Of a DNA stretch of 64,000 nucleotides, positions 8,122 through 17,818 are shown one piece after another. The stretch lies in assembly GCA_030412945.1 (NCBI GenBank), contig JAUHJS010000001.1:310001-374000 (forward strand), given 5' to 3'. This DNA is from Shiella aurantiaca. GTDB lineage: Bacteria > Bacteroidota > Bacteroidia > Cytophagales > Cyclobacteriaceae. The position numbers and the translations under genes were made by a program. The notes under the pieces were generated by a model. It made no database searches and was not told where the DNA came from. It was given only the letters and a program-made list of their open reading frames with translations. Position 1 is the stretch's first letter. Each line of letters starts with the position of its first letter.

Positions 8122-9346
8122 ATATCCTTTCGCTAATGGCTTGGGCGGCCACATAGGCAGTAGTCCATGCATTCTGGAAATTAAAACCTCCGGTAATCCC
8201 ATCGGCATCCAGCACCTCTCCGGCAAAAAACAATCCGGGGCTACTTTTTGCCTCTAAAGTCTGAAGCTGGAGGTTATCCCATGAAATCCCTCCACAGGTA
8301 ACGAATTCCTCTTTGAAGGTGCTTTTACCCTTCACTTGGCATTCAAAGCGTAGGATGTTTTCCTTCAACTTATTCATCTGCTTCTTACTCATGTCCAGCC
8401 AACGCAGGTCCTCGGGTATTTCTGCTAACATCACAAGGCGCTTCCAAAGCCGTTGGGGTAACTCATACAGCGGATGCGAACTGACCAATCGCTTGGCATG
8501 TGCACTTTTATAGGTAAGTAAATCACCAGTGAGGCTATCTTCCGTATTCTGAGCACACCAATTGATGTGCAAGGTGTACTCATAGTTTTTATCGGCCAGT
8601 ATACGAGCACCCCAAGCCGACAATTTTAGAATGGCTGGGCCGCTTAGCCCCCAATGTGTAATGAGTAAGGGTCCTGAATAGGCTAGTTTGGTTCCCGTAA
8701 TCTTCACCTGTGCCTTGGGCACGGAAATTCCGGCCAAATCTTCCAGCGGTGACTGCGGAATATTGCAGGTAAAAAGTGAAGGTACCGGACTTTCCAGCGA
8801 TACATCGGCCGATTCGGCTATCCATTGATAGGATTCAAGCTTGGGATAGCCTCCTGTGGCGATTACAAGGTTTTTGGTCTGCACCTGTTCTTGCGCTAAA
8901 GAAACGGTATAAACCCCTTCCGTTAAGCTAAAAGATTTCACTTCAGCCGAGGTGCGTATTTCTATTTTTGTACGTTGCGCTTCTTGAAGGAAACACTGAA
9001 TGATAGTTTCAGAGGAATTAGTAACCGGAAACACGCGCCCATCGGCTTCGGTATGGAGCTTTACGCCCCGTTTTTCAAACCATGCTACCGTATCGCTAGT
9101 CTGAAAGGTTTTGAACAGATTCTTTAGGTTCTTCTCTCCTCTAGGATAGTTTTTGCTTAGCACTTGGGCTTCAAAACACGCATGAGTCACATTGCATCGA
9201 CCACCACCTGATACACGAACCTTAGCTAACAGCTTATTCGATTTTTCCAAAATGAGTATGCGTGCATGAGGCTTCCTTTCCTTTAGGGCCAATGCCGAAA
9301 AAAAACCCGCTGCTCCTCCCCCAATCACCACGCAATCGTATACCAT
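8120..9346 (-). CDS. NAD(P)/FAD-dependent oxidoreductase, BaiN/HI0933 family
   Basis: Flavoprotein of 408 residues, the family length. The N-terminal FAD motif is VVIGGGAAGFFSALAL, the family hallmark VSGGGRCNVTH follows near residue 45, and the C-terminal FAD motif is LFFAGEVLDADGITGGFNFQ. The family (HI0933-like, BaiN, RdsA) includes enzymes reducing unsaturated steroid or flavonoid bonds, but most members are uncharacterised and the substrate here is unknown. It is divergent from the endonuclease gene with under 50 bp between starts. Confidence 0.9.
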   Translation of the reverse strand: MVYDCVVIGGGAAGFFSALALKERKPHARILILEKSNKLLAKVRVSGGGRCNVTHACFEAQVLSKNYPRGEKNLKNLFKTFQTSDTVAWFEKRGVKLHTEADGRVFPVTNSSETIIQCFLQEAQRTKIEIRTSAEVKSFSLTEGVYTVSLAQEQVQTKNLVIATGGYPKLESYQWIAESADVSLESPVPSLFTCNIPQSPLEDLAGISVPKAQVKITGTKLAYSGPLLITHWGLSGPAILKLSAWGARILADKNYEYTLHINWCAQNTEDSLTGDLLTYKSAHAKRLVSSHPLYELPQRLWKRLVMLAEIPEDLRWLDMSKKQMNKLKENILRFECQVKGKSTFKEEFVTCGGISWDNLQLQTLEAKSSPGLFFAGEVLDADGITGGFNFQNAWTTAYVAAQAISERI

Positions 9347-9392
9347 TTGTTCTTTTGAATTATGTACTTTGCAGGAAAATTACGGCAATTTT

Positions 9393-10277
9393 ATGCAATC
9401 GAAAAGGGAAACCACCGCAAATGGATATTCGCTCTTACTTACGCTGATTTTGGTTCTAGCAATTTGTGGCGTATTGTATTTCCTGATAAAATCCCACTTT
9501 TCTAAAAAAGATGTACCTACATACAGTACCACAGAAAGGTCTGCCCCACCTCATACAAGCCCTTTCTCTGCCATAGATAGCCTACAATTGGCCAAGCACC
9601 AAGATTCCTTCCCATTCCCCTATATCAGCGAAACCGATACGTTAATCACCCACAAAGGCTATAGCTTGGTATACCAAGAAGAATGGGAACAGGCCCGCTG
9701 GGTAGCTTGGCAGATAGATGCGAACAGAGGTCTGGCAAAAGCAGAACGATCCAGCTCTTTTTACAGTGATCCGCTTATCCATAGCAAAAGCGCTCACCCC
9801 AATGATTATAAAAACTCTGGCTACGACCGCGGGCATTTGGCTCCTGCAGCTGATTTTAGTCATGATGAGGTACTGATGAAGGAAAGTTTTTATATGAGCA
9901 ATATGAGTCCGCAGGTGCCTTCCTTCAACCGAGGAATTTGGAAAAAACTAGAGGAACATACCCGTGAATTAGCGCAACAACACGCGCATTTGTATGTAGT
10001 AGCCGGACCTATTATAGCGGGTGAAGTGAAAAAAATCGGGGCAAATCAGGTATATGTACCTACATATTATTTTAAAATCATTGCCGATTTGGATACCCCA
10101 GGGCTAAAAATAGCGGCATTCATTCTCCCTAACCAGAAAGCCGACAAGGCCATTGCTAGTTTTCAGGTGGCTGTAGATTCTGTAGAAAGATTAAGTGGAC
10201 TCAATTTCTTCCCCCTTCTCCCCGACTCGCTTGAACAGACTCTGGAAGCTGAGCTTTTATCGATTGATACCTGGTAA
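9393..10277 (+). CDS. DNA/RNA non-specific endonuclease (NUC1 type), membrane-anchored or secreted
   Basis: Sugar-non-specific nuclease of the beta-beta-alpha-metal fold, 294 residues. A hydrophobic segment near residues 13-35 (SLLLTLILVLAICGVLYFLI) should anchor it in the inner membrane or export it, with the catalytic part outside the cytoplasm. The active-site motif is YDRGHLAPAADF (His general base in DRGH), followed by the metal-site region MSNMSPQVPSFNRGIW. I chose the ATG at 9393 over a TTG 24 bp upstream. A TACTTTG promoter-like box lies at 9365-9371. Likely role: nutrient scavenging or degradation of extracellular DNA. Confidence 0.9.
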   Translation: MQSKRETTANGYSLLLTLILVLAICGVLYFLIKSHFSKKDVPTYSTTERSAPPHTSPFSAIDSLQLAKHQDSFPFPYISETDTLITHKGYSLVYQEEWEQARWVAWQIDANRGLAKAERSSSFYSDPLIHSKSAHPNDYKNSGYDRGHLAPAADFSHDEVLMKESFYMSNMSPQVPSFNRGIWKKLEEHTRELAQQHAHLYVVAGPIIAGEVKKIGANQVYVPTYYFKIIADLDTPGLKIAAFILPNQKADKAIASFQVAVDSVERLSGLNFFPLLPDSLEQTLEAELLSIDTW

Positions 10278-10283
10278 AAATAA

Positions 10284-10312
10284 AGAAGGCACGCAAAAAT
10301 TGCGCACCTTCT
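10284..10312 (-). terminator. Terminator of the susE-GH13-susC-susD operon
   Basis: A 13-bp stem with a 2x2 internal loop and an AAA loop. On the minus strand it is followed by a T-rich tract, just beyond the susD stop codon. Confidence 0.6.
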
Positions 10313-10344
10313 ATCCTTAAACACAAATAAACTGTATGAAACAA

Positions 10345-11913
10345 TTAGTATTCAGGGTTTTGCTTTAATCGTGGATTAGCGATAAGATCGGAAGAAGGAA
10401 TAGGGAAAATATTTCTCCAGCTTTCAGTCAATCTACCCTCAGCCACGCCACCTTTCCAAGGCCAAATGCCTTGATCGGTGAATCTACCGTAGCGAATCAA
10501 ATCGATTCTGCGAGTGCCTTCCCAGTATAATTCTCTAACACGTTCGTCAAGAACAAAATCTAAGGTTAATTGCGCTTGAGTAATATTCGCACTATTATTT
10601 CCATACGCTCTTTCGCGTAACAAATTGATATAGCCCACGGCATCACCTACACTTCCGGTACCACCACGCAATACGGCTTCTGCATAAATCAAATACGCAT
10701 CGGCTAAACGGAACATAGGATAATCGGTATCACACCAAGTATTGTTTGATCCATCTCCACCTGCTGATGTCTTGTTGGTAAACTTAGGCACCGCATAACC
10801 ATCAGTAAAGGTACCAATGTCGGTAATCTCAAGGCTTTGTCCATCGGTGTAGAAAATGGCTCTTGGATCTTGTGCCACAGGAACTGTAGCACCGCTAAAC
10901 TTGGCCACCATGGCACTGGTGGTACGCATACCTGCCCAAGCACCACTCACTCCATAATCAGCATCTACCATGCTTCCACCAATAGCTCCGTGCACCAAGA
11001 AGGTAGTAGAGCCCCAGTTTTGTGCATCAATACCATCTGCGGGAAGTGTAAAAATAAGTTCGGTATCTCTTTCCTTGTCATTATCTGCCATGAAAAGCTC
11101 AGGATAATTGGCTGCTAAGGAATATCCAGCATCAATTACCTTTTTTGCGGCCGTTGCAGCATCGCTATATCGGTCTACCCCTATTTGCGCCTGTGCATTT
11201 AGATATAATTTGGCTTGCAACATCCATACAGCTGCCTTATCGGCACGTCCGTACTCATTGGTACGCGGATCGGCCATTACACTTTCAATAGCATTCAGTT
11301 CACCTTCAATAAAAGAAAATAGCTCTTCAGGACTTCCTTGAACAGGTAGTTCGGTAGAAATTGCAGTAAGTATGGGCACGTTTCTGAACAAGTCAAGTGC
11401 ATGCCAGTAAGCTAGCGCACGTAAGAAGCGGGCTTCGGCTCTGTACAGTTGAATTACAGCTCTATCGGCAGCACTTATTCCATTGGCTTCTAATTTAGCA
11501 TCTGTAGATTGGGCCAGGAAGTCGTTGGCATAGGCTATAATGTAGAAAATACGATAGTACACCACACGAACGAATTGGTTTTCTGAACTCCAATTGTGAT
11601 CATTCATATCACGGATACCGGCATCTGTCCAGGCAATAACTGCCTCATCGGTAGTCAATTCCTGGGCTTTCCAATAAGCACGAATGTAGCTGGTGAAGCC
11701 TTCATCGGGAACGATAGAGATATCGGGACGCCCCGCTGGCCCTTGCTGACCGGTGTGTGAAAAAGCGGCATACACCTTGGCAAGGTAGCTTCTGTAAGCT
11801 TCCGGATCACGGAACACTACCGCATCTACATCACCATCTTTAGGCTTGAGATCTAAATCCGTACAAGCGGCTAAAGGCAATAAGAATAATAAGAATATAA
11901 CAAGTTTTTTCAT
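10345..11913 (-). CDS. susD: SusD-like starch-binding outer-membrane lipoprotein
   Basis: Surface glycan-binding partner of the SusC transporter, forming the lid of the uptake channel. About 522 residues from the chosen ATG, which gives a clean lipoprotein signal (MKKLVIFLLFLLPLAAC); an in-frame start 24 bp upstream would overlap susC. TPR-like RagB/SusD core motifs include RAEARFLRALAYWHALDLF and, near the C-terminus, FVLDERVRELYWEGTRRIDLIRYG and a final LKQNPEY. It is last in the operon, ten bases after susC. Starch or maltodextrin is inferred from the amylase and SusE in the same operon. Confidence 0.93.
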   Translation of the reverse strand: MKKLVIFLLFLLPLAACTDLDLKPKDGDVDAVVFRDPEAYRSYLAKVYAAFSHTGQQGPAGRPDISIVPDEGFTSYIRAYWKAQELTTDEAVIAWTDAGIRDMNDHNWSSENQFVRVVYYRIFYIIAYANDFLAQSTDAKLEANGISAADRAVIQLYRAEARFLRALAYWHALDLFRNVPILTAISTELPVQGSPEELFSFIEGELNAIESVMADPRTNEYGRADKAAVWMLQAKLYLNAQAQIGVDRYSDAATAAKKVIDAGYSLAANYPELFMADNDKERDTELIFTLPADGIDAQNWGSTTFLVHGAIGGSMVDADYGVSGAWAGMRTTSAMVAKFSGATVPVAQDPRAIFYTDGQSLEITDIGTFTDGYAVPKFTNKTSAGGDGSNNTWCDTDYPMFRLADAYLIYAEAVLRGGTGSVGDAVGYINLLRERAYGNNSANITQAQLTLDFVLDERVRELYWEGTRRIDLIRYGRFTDQGIWPWKGGVAEGRLTESWRNIFPIPSSDLIANPRLKQNPEY

Positions 11914-11923
11914 TACAGTAATT

Positions 11924-14900
11924 TTAGAAGGTTGCATTAACTCCCAATGTAAAAGTGATAGAACGAGGATACAAGTTGTTATCTATCCCACCAAATATTT
12001 CAGGATCTACCCCACTATACCCCGTAAGGGTGAATACATTCTGTACTGTGGTGTAGGCTCTGATTTTCGCGAAAGATACATTCTGGAAATTGTATCCTAA
12101 AGAAATGTTATCAAGACGAACAAAGCTTGCATTTTCTACATAATAGTCAGAAAACAAGTTTCTGCGGTTAAAGTTTGTCTCAAAAGCCGACTGGTGGATG
12201 TTATTTGTCACACGGTCGGTAAGTCTTTCGAAATATCCATTGGCAGAGGCCACGTTGTTGTACACGTAGTTACCCAAGCTGGCCTTGAAAGTCATCGCTA
12301 AATCCCAGTTTTTATAACTCATATTGGAGGTCAAGCCCATCAAGAAATTAGGGAAAGGTTTTTCATTTACCACTAGATCGTTTTCATTGATGGTGCCATC
12401 TTCATTGATATCCTCATACATCTCTAAAAGACTTTGGATACCATCTCCATTGACATCAGTTACAGGACTTCCATCAGCGTTGCGCTTGTGCTTATAGGTG
12501 TAGAAAGCATTAATAGGCTCACCAACACGAAGAATTTGTATGGTATTACCGATATCACCTGAAATACCACCAGTTGGATATCCGGGGAAGTCTCTTAAGT
12601 TTTCACCTTCAAGGTTGTCCAGTTTTATAACCTCATTTTTGTTATAGGAAACATTGTAACTCAAATCCCAGCGGAAATCGGTGCGGTCATAAGCTACCGC
12701 ATCCAAATTCAATTCAAAACCTGAGTTTCGAACTTGCCCAATATTGGTGGTTACCCTATCAGAAAGGTTGCTACCCGCAGGTACCGCAATGTTATAAAGC
12801 AAATCATATACATCCTTTTGATAATATTCAATACTGGTATTTAACCTCCCTGCGAAGAACCCGGCATCTATACCAATATTCAAAGAGGCTGTTTCTTCCC
12901 ATTTGATATTGGGGTCGACACCCGTAGGACGAATGGTACGAACATATTCATCGCCAAATTGGTAACTAGCACCAGCGATACTGTACCGGTAATAGGTGGC
13001 GTACAAATAGTTACCGATTTGTTCGTTTCCGGTAATACCATAACTACCACGTACTTTCAATTCATTGAAGACAGATTTCAAGCCTTCGGCAAAATCCTCC
13101 TCTAATACTCTCCATCCTAGTGCTACGGCAGGGAACAAGCCCCAACGGTTTGACTCACCAAATTTGGAAGAACCATCTCTACGAATAGATGCGGTTAACA
13201 AGTATTTGCCTTGATAATCGTAATTCAAGCGTGCAAAGAAGGAAATCAGCCTGTTCTCTAAATCAAATGAATCCTGACGCACATTGTAGGTGGGCTGCCA
13301 AGTACCGTTTACCTGACGAAGGCTATCGCCAAACTCGGAGTCACGCTCTAAGGTGAAATTTTGCCAAGCATAACCAGCTGTTATATCAAAATTATGAACG
13401 CCTACTTTCTTTTTGTAATTACCGTAGTACTCATACAATTGGTTGAAACGTACCTCATCGGTAGTGGTTCCCGAACCTCCATTGGCTAATGACTCCTTCG
13501 CTTCCGGATAGGCTATTCCTTTATAATATCCTCTGTTATAATCTATTGCAAGATTAGCTTTTAAACTCAGTCCATCAATAAAAGGAACTTTATATTCAAG
13601 GTCGGCATTTGAAATATTCCTAAATGTATTTCCTTGATTATCCGTTAGCTCTTGAGTAGCTACTGGATTAGGAGTAGCCAAAGCATCATCCCATTGAAAA
13701 TATCCACCTCTGAGGGTGTTATCCGGATCTAAAACTGGACGAGTAGGATCAAATGCAGAGGCAGAACCTATCACGTTAGGCCCAAACAAATCCCAAGTAA
13801 ATCCATTTTTACTGTTTACCGTAATAGAAAGCTTATCATTGAAGAGCTTCTGATTGAGCTTCAAGGACAGGTTAAGTTTTTCGTTTTCTGTAAAGCGCAT
13901 TACCCCTTCGTTCTTCAAATAATTAACAGAAGCATGGTAATTCGTTTTCGTATTTGCAAAACCACCCGACAAAGAGATGTTGTGCTGCATGGTATTAGCC
14001 ACTTGCGTTACTTCTTTAATCCAATCGGTATTGGCATCACCCAAGTCATTTAACTCTTGTGGGGCTTTAAGATTAATGGCTGCACGGTATTGAGCAGCAT
14101 CCAAAAAATCAGGTCTTCGTGTAAGAATGGAGGCTGAATACCCACCATCGTAACTTACTCTAGGCTTTCCGGTAGTTCCACTTTTGGTAGTGATAATAAT
14201 TACACCATTGGCCCCTCTGGCTCCATAAATCGCGGCTGCAGAGGCATCTTTTAGAACAGTGATATCCAATACATCGGAAGGGTTCATGAAGTTGAGCGGA
14301 TTCCTACCACCTGCTACACCACCTCCACCACCATCTAGTGGTACACCATCGATTACGATGAGTGGAAATTCACCATTGATAGATACCCCTCTGAGGCGAA
14401 TACTGGTTCCACCACCCGGGTCTCCATTAGAGGTAATTTGCAATCCAGCCACTTTACCGTCCAATAGTTTATCTGGAGCATTGATTACCCCTTTATTGAA
14501 GTTTTTAGCATCTACTTTAGATACCACGCCAGTTACATCCTTTTTTTCTACAGAGCCATAGCCTACTACCACTACTTCATTTAAGCTTTGTATATCGGGC
14601 ATTAGGGCGATATCAATCACCGAGCGACTACCTACTATTATCTCCTCGGTTTCATAACCAATAAACGAAACCACTAAAGTGGCGCCATCAGGGATAGACA
14701 GGGCAAACTTGCCATCGATATCGGTTGTAACCCCATTGGTAGTGCCTTTGACCAAAACGCTGGCACCCGGAAGGGTTTCTCCCGTAGAATAATCGCTTAT
14801 CGTTCCTCTTACCTGACGCTCTTGCGCATAGGCTCCTAAGGATACAAACAAAACAGACATCCCTATGAGCAAGGTGCGGGCGCACAATTGCCTCCATCGG

Positions 14901-14941
14901 ATTCTTTGTCGTTGACTTTTGTAAAAGTGTACCATTGACAT
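11924..14941 (-). CDS. susC: SusC-like TonB-dependent outer-membrane transporter
   Basis: TonB-linked importer of oligosaccharides, 1005 residues. In order: signal peptide ending in AYA-Q, carboxypeptidase-like regulatory domain (about 42-120; VRGTISDYSTGETLPGASV), the SusC TonB box/motif NEVVVVGYG, a plug domain with PLIVIDGVPLDGG and ITVLKDASAAAIYGARGANG, and a 22-strand barrel whose terminal part GGIDNNLYPRSITFTLGVNATF is typical. With SusD it should take up maltodextrins made by the surface amylases. An intact full-length gene. Confidence 0.96.
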   Translation of the reverse strand: MSMVHFYKSQRQRIRWRQLCARTLLIGMSVLFVSLGAYAQERQVRGTISDYSTGETLPGASVLVKGTTNGVTTDIDGKFALSIPDGATLVVSFIGYETEEIIVGSRSVIDIALMPDIQSLNEVVVVGYGSVEKKDVTGVVSKVDAKNFNKGVINAPDKLLDGKVAGLQITSNGDPGGGTSIRLRGVSINGEFPLIVIDGVPLDGGGGGVAGGRNPLNFMNPSDVLDITVLKDASAAAIYGARGANGVIIITTKSGTTGKPRVSYDGGYSASILTRRPDFLDAAQYRAAINLKAPQELNDLGDANTDWIKEVTQVANTMQHNISLSGGFANTKTNYHASVNYLKNEGVMRFTENEKLNLSLKLNQKLFNDKLSITVNSKNGFTWDLFGPNVIGSASAFDPTRPVLDPDNTLRGGYFQWDDALATPNPVATQELTDNQGNTFRNISNADLEYKVPFIDGLSLKANLAIDYNRGYYKGIAYPEAKESLANGGSGTTTDEVRFNQLYEYYGNYKKKVGVHNFDITAGYAWQNFTLERDSEFGDSLRQVNGTWQPTYNVRQDSFDLENRLISFFARLNYDYQGKYLLTASIRRDGSSKFGESNRWGLFPAVALGWRVLEEDFAEGLKSVFNELKVRGSYGITGNEQIGNYLYATYYRYSIAGASYQFGDEYVRTIRPTGVDPNIKWEETASLNIGIDAGFFAGRLNTSIEYYQKDVYDLLYNIAVPAGSNLSDRVTTNIGQVRNSGFELNLDAVAYDRTDFRWDLSYNVSYNKNEVIKLDNLEGENLRDFPGYPTGGISGDIGNTIQILRVGEPINAFYTYKHKRNADGSPVTDVNGDGIQSLLEMYEDINEDGTINENDLVVNEKPFPNFLMGLTSNMSYKNWDLAMTFKASLGNYVYNNVASANGYFERLTDRVTNNIHQSAFETNFNRRNLFSDYYVENASFVRLDNISLGYNFQNVSFAKIRAYTTVQNVFTLTGYSGVDPEIFGGIDNNLYPRSITFTLGVNATF

Positions 14942-14969
14942 ACTTAATTATTTGTGTGTGTGTTAGTTA

Positions 14970-17729
14970 TTATTGTTTTATAAACTTACAGGTTTGCACA
15001 CCTGCAGAAGTTTCAGCTTGTATAAAATAAACACCTGCTTGCAGACCAGCCAAGGACACAGCAGTCTTTGGATGGGCTATGGTTTGCATTTCCCGACCGG
15101 AAACATCTACTATGCGTATACTCTGTATCGGATACTGACTTATAATGTTCACTACATCAGCGCCTGGGTTAGGAAATACCTGTAGTCTCTCCAAATTACC
15201 AACAGTTTCCTTAGCAGAGAGTACAAAATTCACCGGACTACCATCAATATAGTTTTCAATACGCTGAGTGGTAAGTATGTGAAACTCGCCCGGTGACAGC
15301 GCCAATTGGTAGGTAGCAGGATCGGCCACAAAAATGCTATCCTGACTTAGGTAATCATACCACCAGCCACTTTGGGTAAAGGGAGTAGGACCAGTCTTCA
15401 ACTCATCGGTACTGAAATTACCCACTGCTACCAAATCTACTGATGCATTATCTATCTGTATCCATTTGTAAGTACTGCCTGTATCCCAGCTAAATCCTTC
15501 ATTAGTGATCAAATCCGTTTGGGTATGCAGGTGAATAAGCGCTGTAAATACATCGAACAATTCTTTGCGCACAGGGTCATCCAAATATTCCCAATGGGTG
15601 GGTTTTATGCCCAGCCTGTCATTATTTAGTTCTTCATCATAGCCCATCTCGCCAAACTGCCAAATCATTTTAGGACCGGGGATAGTAAAAAAGAAAGCTG
15701 CGGCCAGTTTTACCCGCGACACCGACTCTTCTAAGGTTCGTGAATTGCTTTGTAGCAAATCCCACATCACGCGCTCTTCATCGTGGCTTTCCATGTAGGA
15801 AATGAGGTAAGGATTATTCCATCCCCTATCTCCCGCATGGGCTCCGAATAAAGATCCGGCCGATTTAGTCACATTGCGATAGGTATGGTTCATATTCCCC
15901 CAAAGCATCATGCCATAGTCGGAAAGCTCCTTTTCTTCATTATTATCAGCAAAATGCTCCAAGATTACATACGAATCGGGGTCGATAGACCAAATATAAT
16001 CAGCCATACGCTTGAGGAGCGTCACCCGAGAGGCATCATAATTACCCCAAGCCCCGGTGTTTCCTAAGGTGTTTTTTTGCGTAAATCCTTTCGACAAATC
16101 GAAGCGATAGCCATCGATATTATAGTTTTCTATCCAATAACTTACCACCCTATCGACATAATATTGGGTGTACAAACTCTCATGGTTGAAGTCATATCCC
16201 ACATTAAAATCATGCTTGGCGGTACGGTTCAGCCAAGGGTTATTGGCAGTAGGCGCACCAAAATCGCCATCGTTGTAAAGGCGCACCAAGGGCGATCGGC
16301 CAAAGGCATGATTAAGCGCAATATCAAAAATAACCGCTATACCGCGTTTATGCGCCTCGTCAATCAAGGTTTTTAGCTCTTCTTCTGTACCATAGTATTT
16401 ATCTCCGGCCAACATAAAGGCAGGGTTGTACCCCCAACTTAGGTTGCCTTCAAACTCCATTATCGGCATAAGCTGAAGGGCATTGATGCCCAAATTCTGG
16501 AGATAGTCTAATCGGTCGATTACTGCCTGATAGGTTCTTTCCTCGGTAAAGTCGCGTACTAATAGCTCATAAATCACCAAATCTTCCTTAGCAGGTCTCT
16601 GATACTCAGTGGCAGTCCACGCATAAGGTGTTCTGTCCATCAAGAGATAACTTACCTCAAAATCTGTGTCAGAAGGAAAAGGCTCCAAACCGGGATATCG
16701 ATTTTCTTGAATGATTTCGGCATCATCATAAGGAGAAGCTACCCGTTCCGCATACGGATCAGCAATGCGAATATTGCCATCTACCAAATACTGGAAACGA
16801 TAGCTGGCATCTATCTGCAAATTGGAGATGGTCAACCAAAAGCGATCTCCATCCTTTTTCATTAGGTAATCAGAAGCAATTTGCCAATTGGTAAAATCAC
16901 CAATCACAAATACATTTTGTTTGCCGGGCGCTACCAATACCAAGGTAACGCTCGTGCCTTCGGGGTGGTAATTAATACCATCCTGCATTCCCTCGGGCAG
17001 AGTGGCTTCTTCTACTACAGGTGTGAGGGTGTAAGAATAAAAGGCTTCATCGGTTTGATTATCGGCTGTTGTGCCAAGCACACGAAAGCTGTGTACGGCA
17101 CCATCAGTGATGATAGCATGGGTATAATTAAGGCTCGTAACATCGTTTGCAGTTTCCACTAGCACATCATCTAAAAACACCTCTATGGTGGCGGGAGCTG
17201 AAGCAGCTATTTGCAGTTGGATGTCGCGGGCACTTGGGTAAAAATCGAATGAGTTGGCGGGAGCATCTATAGCCAACTGGAAGTCCGTGCTAATTTCGGT
17301 GGTATAATCAGTGGTTTGACCGTTGGACCAATCATTACCTTTGAGCAACATGCCCACTGATAAAATTTCTTCTTTTGACTTCCCTACAAAGTCTGTAAGG
17401 GTAAGTGTAATGGTAAAATAGGTACGACCTTCTTCATCGGAAGTTTTGGTAAACTTGGCCACATTGGTGGCGGAAGGATTGGAAGAAGCCGGATTGATGT
17501 TAGATGGTGCATTGAAACTATTCAGGTTGGGAATCCAAAGCCAGATATAGGTATCGGAAAGACTGCTGAGTGCTGTTCCCGTAACATCATAGGTAATAGT
17601 AATAGGCTCATCAGCTGCAAAAAAGCGGGGCGAGATAGTAGGTGCCCTGTCGATATTTTGAGCAAAGGCAGAAAAAGAATAAAAAGTAAATAAAAGGAAT
17701 AAAAGACGGTATGGTAGATGTTTACGCAT
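14970..17729 (-). CDS. Secreted alpha-amylase (GH13) with CBM48-like domain and T9SS type A sorting domain
   Basis: Extracellular amylase of 919 residues. In order: signal peptide (cleavage after AFA-Q), N-terminal beta domains (about 28-235), a CBM48/E-set-like domain (about 255-345; VFVIGDFTNWQ), the GH13 barrel from IYELLVRDF, and a C-terminal sorting domain of about 75 residues (LQVFPNPGADVVNI ... GVYFIQAET). Catalytic residues are Asp544 (YRFDLSKG), Glu591 (VILEHF) and Asp650 (ESHDEER). The sorting domain directs export by the type IX secretion system. It lies between susE and susC, complementing the lipoprotein amylase at 1318-2913. Confidence 0.93.
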   Translation of the reverse strand: MRKHLPYRLLFLLFTFYSFSAFAQNIDRAPTISPRFFAADEPITITYDVTGTALSSLSDTYIWLWIPNLNSFNAPSNINPASSNPSATNVAKFTKTSDEEGRTYFTITLTLTDFVGKSKEEILSVGMLLKGNDWSNGQTTDYTTEISTDFQLAIDAPANSFDFYPSARDIQLQIAASAPATIEVFLDDVLVETANDVTSLNYTHAIITDGAVHSFRVLGTTADNQTDEAFYSYTLTPVVEEATLPEGMQDGINYHPEGTSVTLVLVAPGKQNVFVIGDFTNWQIASDYLMKKDGDRFWLTISNLQIDASYRFQYLVDGNIRIADPYAERVASPYDDAEIIQENRYPGLEPFPSDTDFEVSYLLMDRTPYAWTATEYQRPAKEDLVIYELLVRDFTEERTYQAVIDRLDYLQNLGINALQLMPIMEFEGNLSWGYNPAFMLAGDKYYGTEEELKTLIDEAHKRGIAVIFDIALNHAFGRSPLVRLYNDGDFGAPTANNPWLNRTAKHDFNVGYDFNHESLYTQYYVDRVVSYWIENYNIDGYRFDLSKGFTQKNTLGNTGAWGNYDASRVTLLKRMADYIWSIDPDSYVILEHFADNNEEKELSDYGMMLWGNMNHTYRNVTKSAGSLFGAHAGDRGWNNPYLISYMESHDEERVMWDLLQSNSRTLEESVSRVKLAAAFFFTIPGPKMIWQFGEMGYDEELNNDRLGIKPTHWEYLDDPVRKELFDVFTALIHLHTQTDLITNEGFSWDTGSTYKWIQIDNASVDLVAVGNFSTDELKTGPTPFTQSGWWYDYLSQDSIFVADPATYQLALSPGEFHILTTQRIENYIDGSPVNFVLSAKETVGNLERLQVFPNPGADVVNIISQYPIQSIRIVDVSGREMQTIAHPKTAVSLAGLQAGVYFIQAETSAGVQTCKFIKQ

Positions 17730-17774
17730 ATAGAAGGGGTCTCATGAGTTAATAAACTCAATCAAAAGAAAAAG

Positions 17775-17807
17775 AAAAGGTCTGAAGGACTAGCCCCCAG
17801 ACCTTTT
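17775..17807 (-). terminator. Intercistronic hairpin between susE and the GH13 gene
   Basis: A 10-bp perfect stem (AAAAGGTCTG with CAGACCTTTT) in the gap after susE. On the minus strand it is followed by a pyrimidine-rich T tract. It may be a partial terminator or an RNA stabiliser that sets susE expression above the downstream genes. Confidence 0.5.
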
Positions 17808-17818
17808 GATAATGTGTA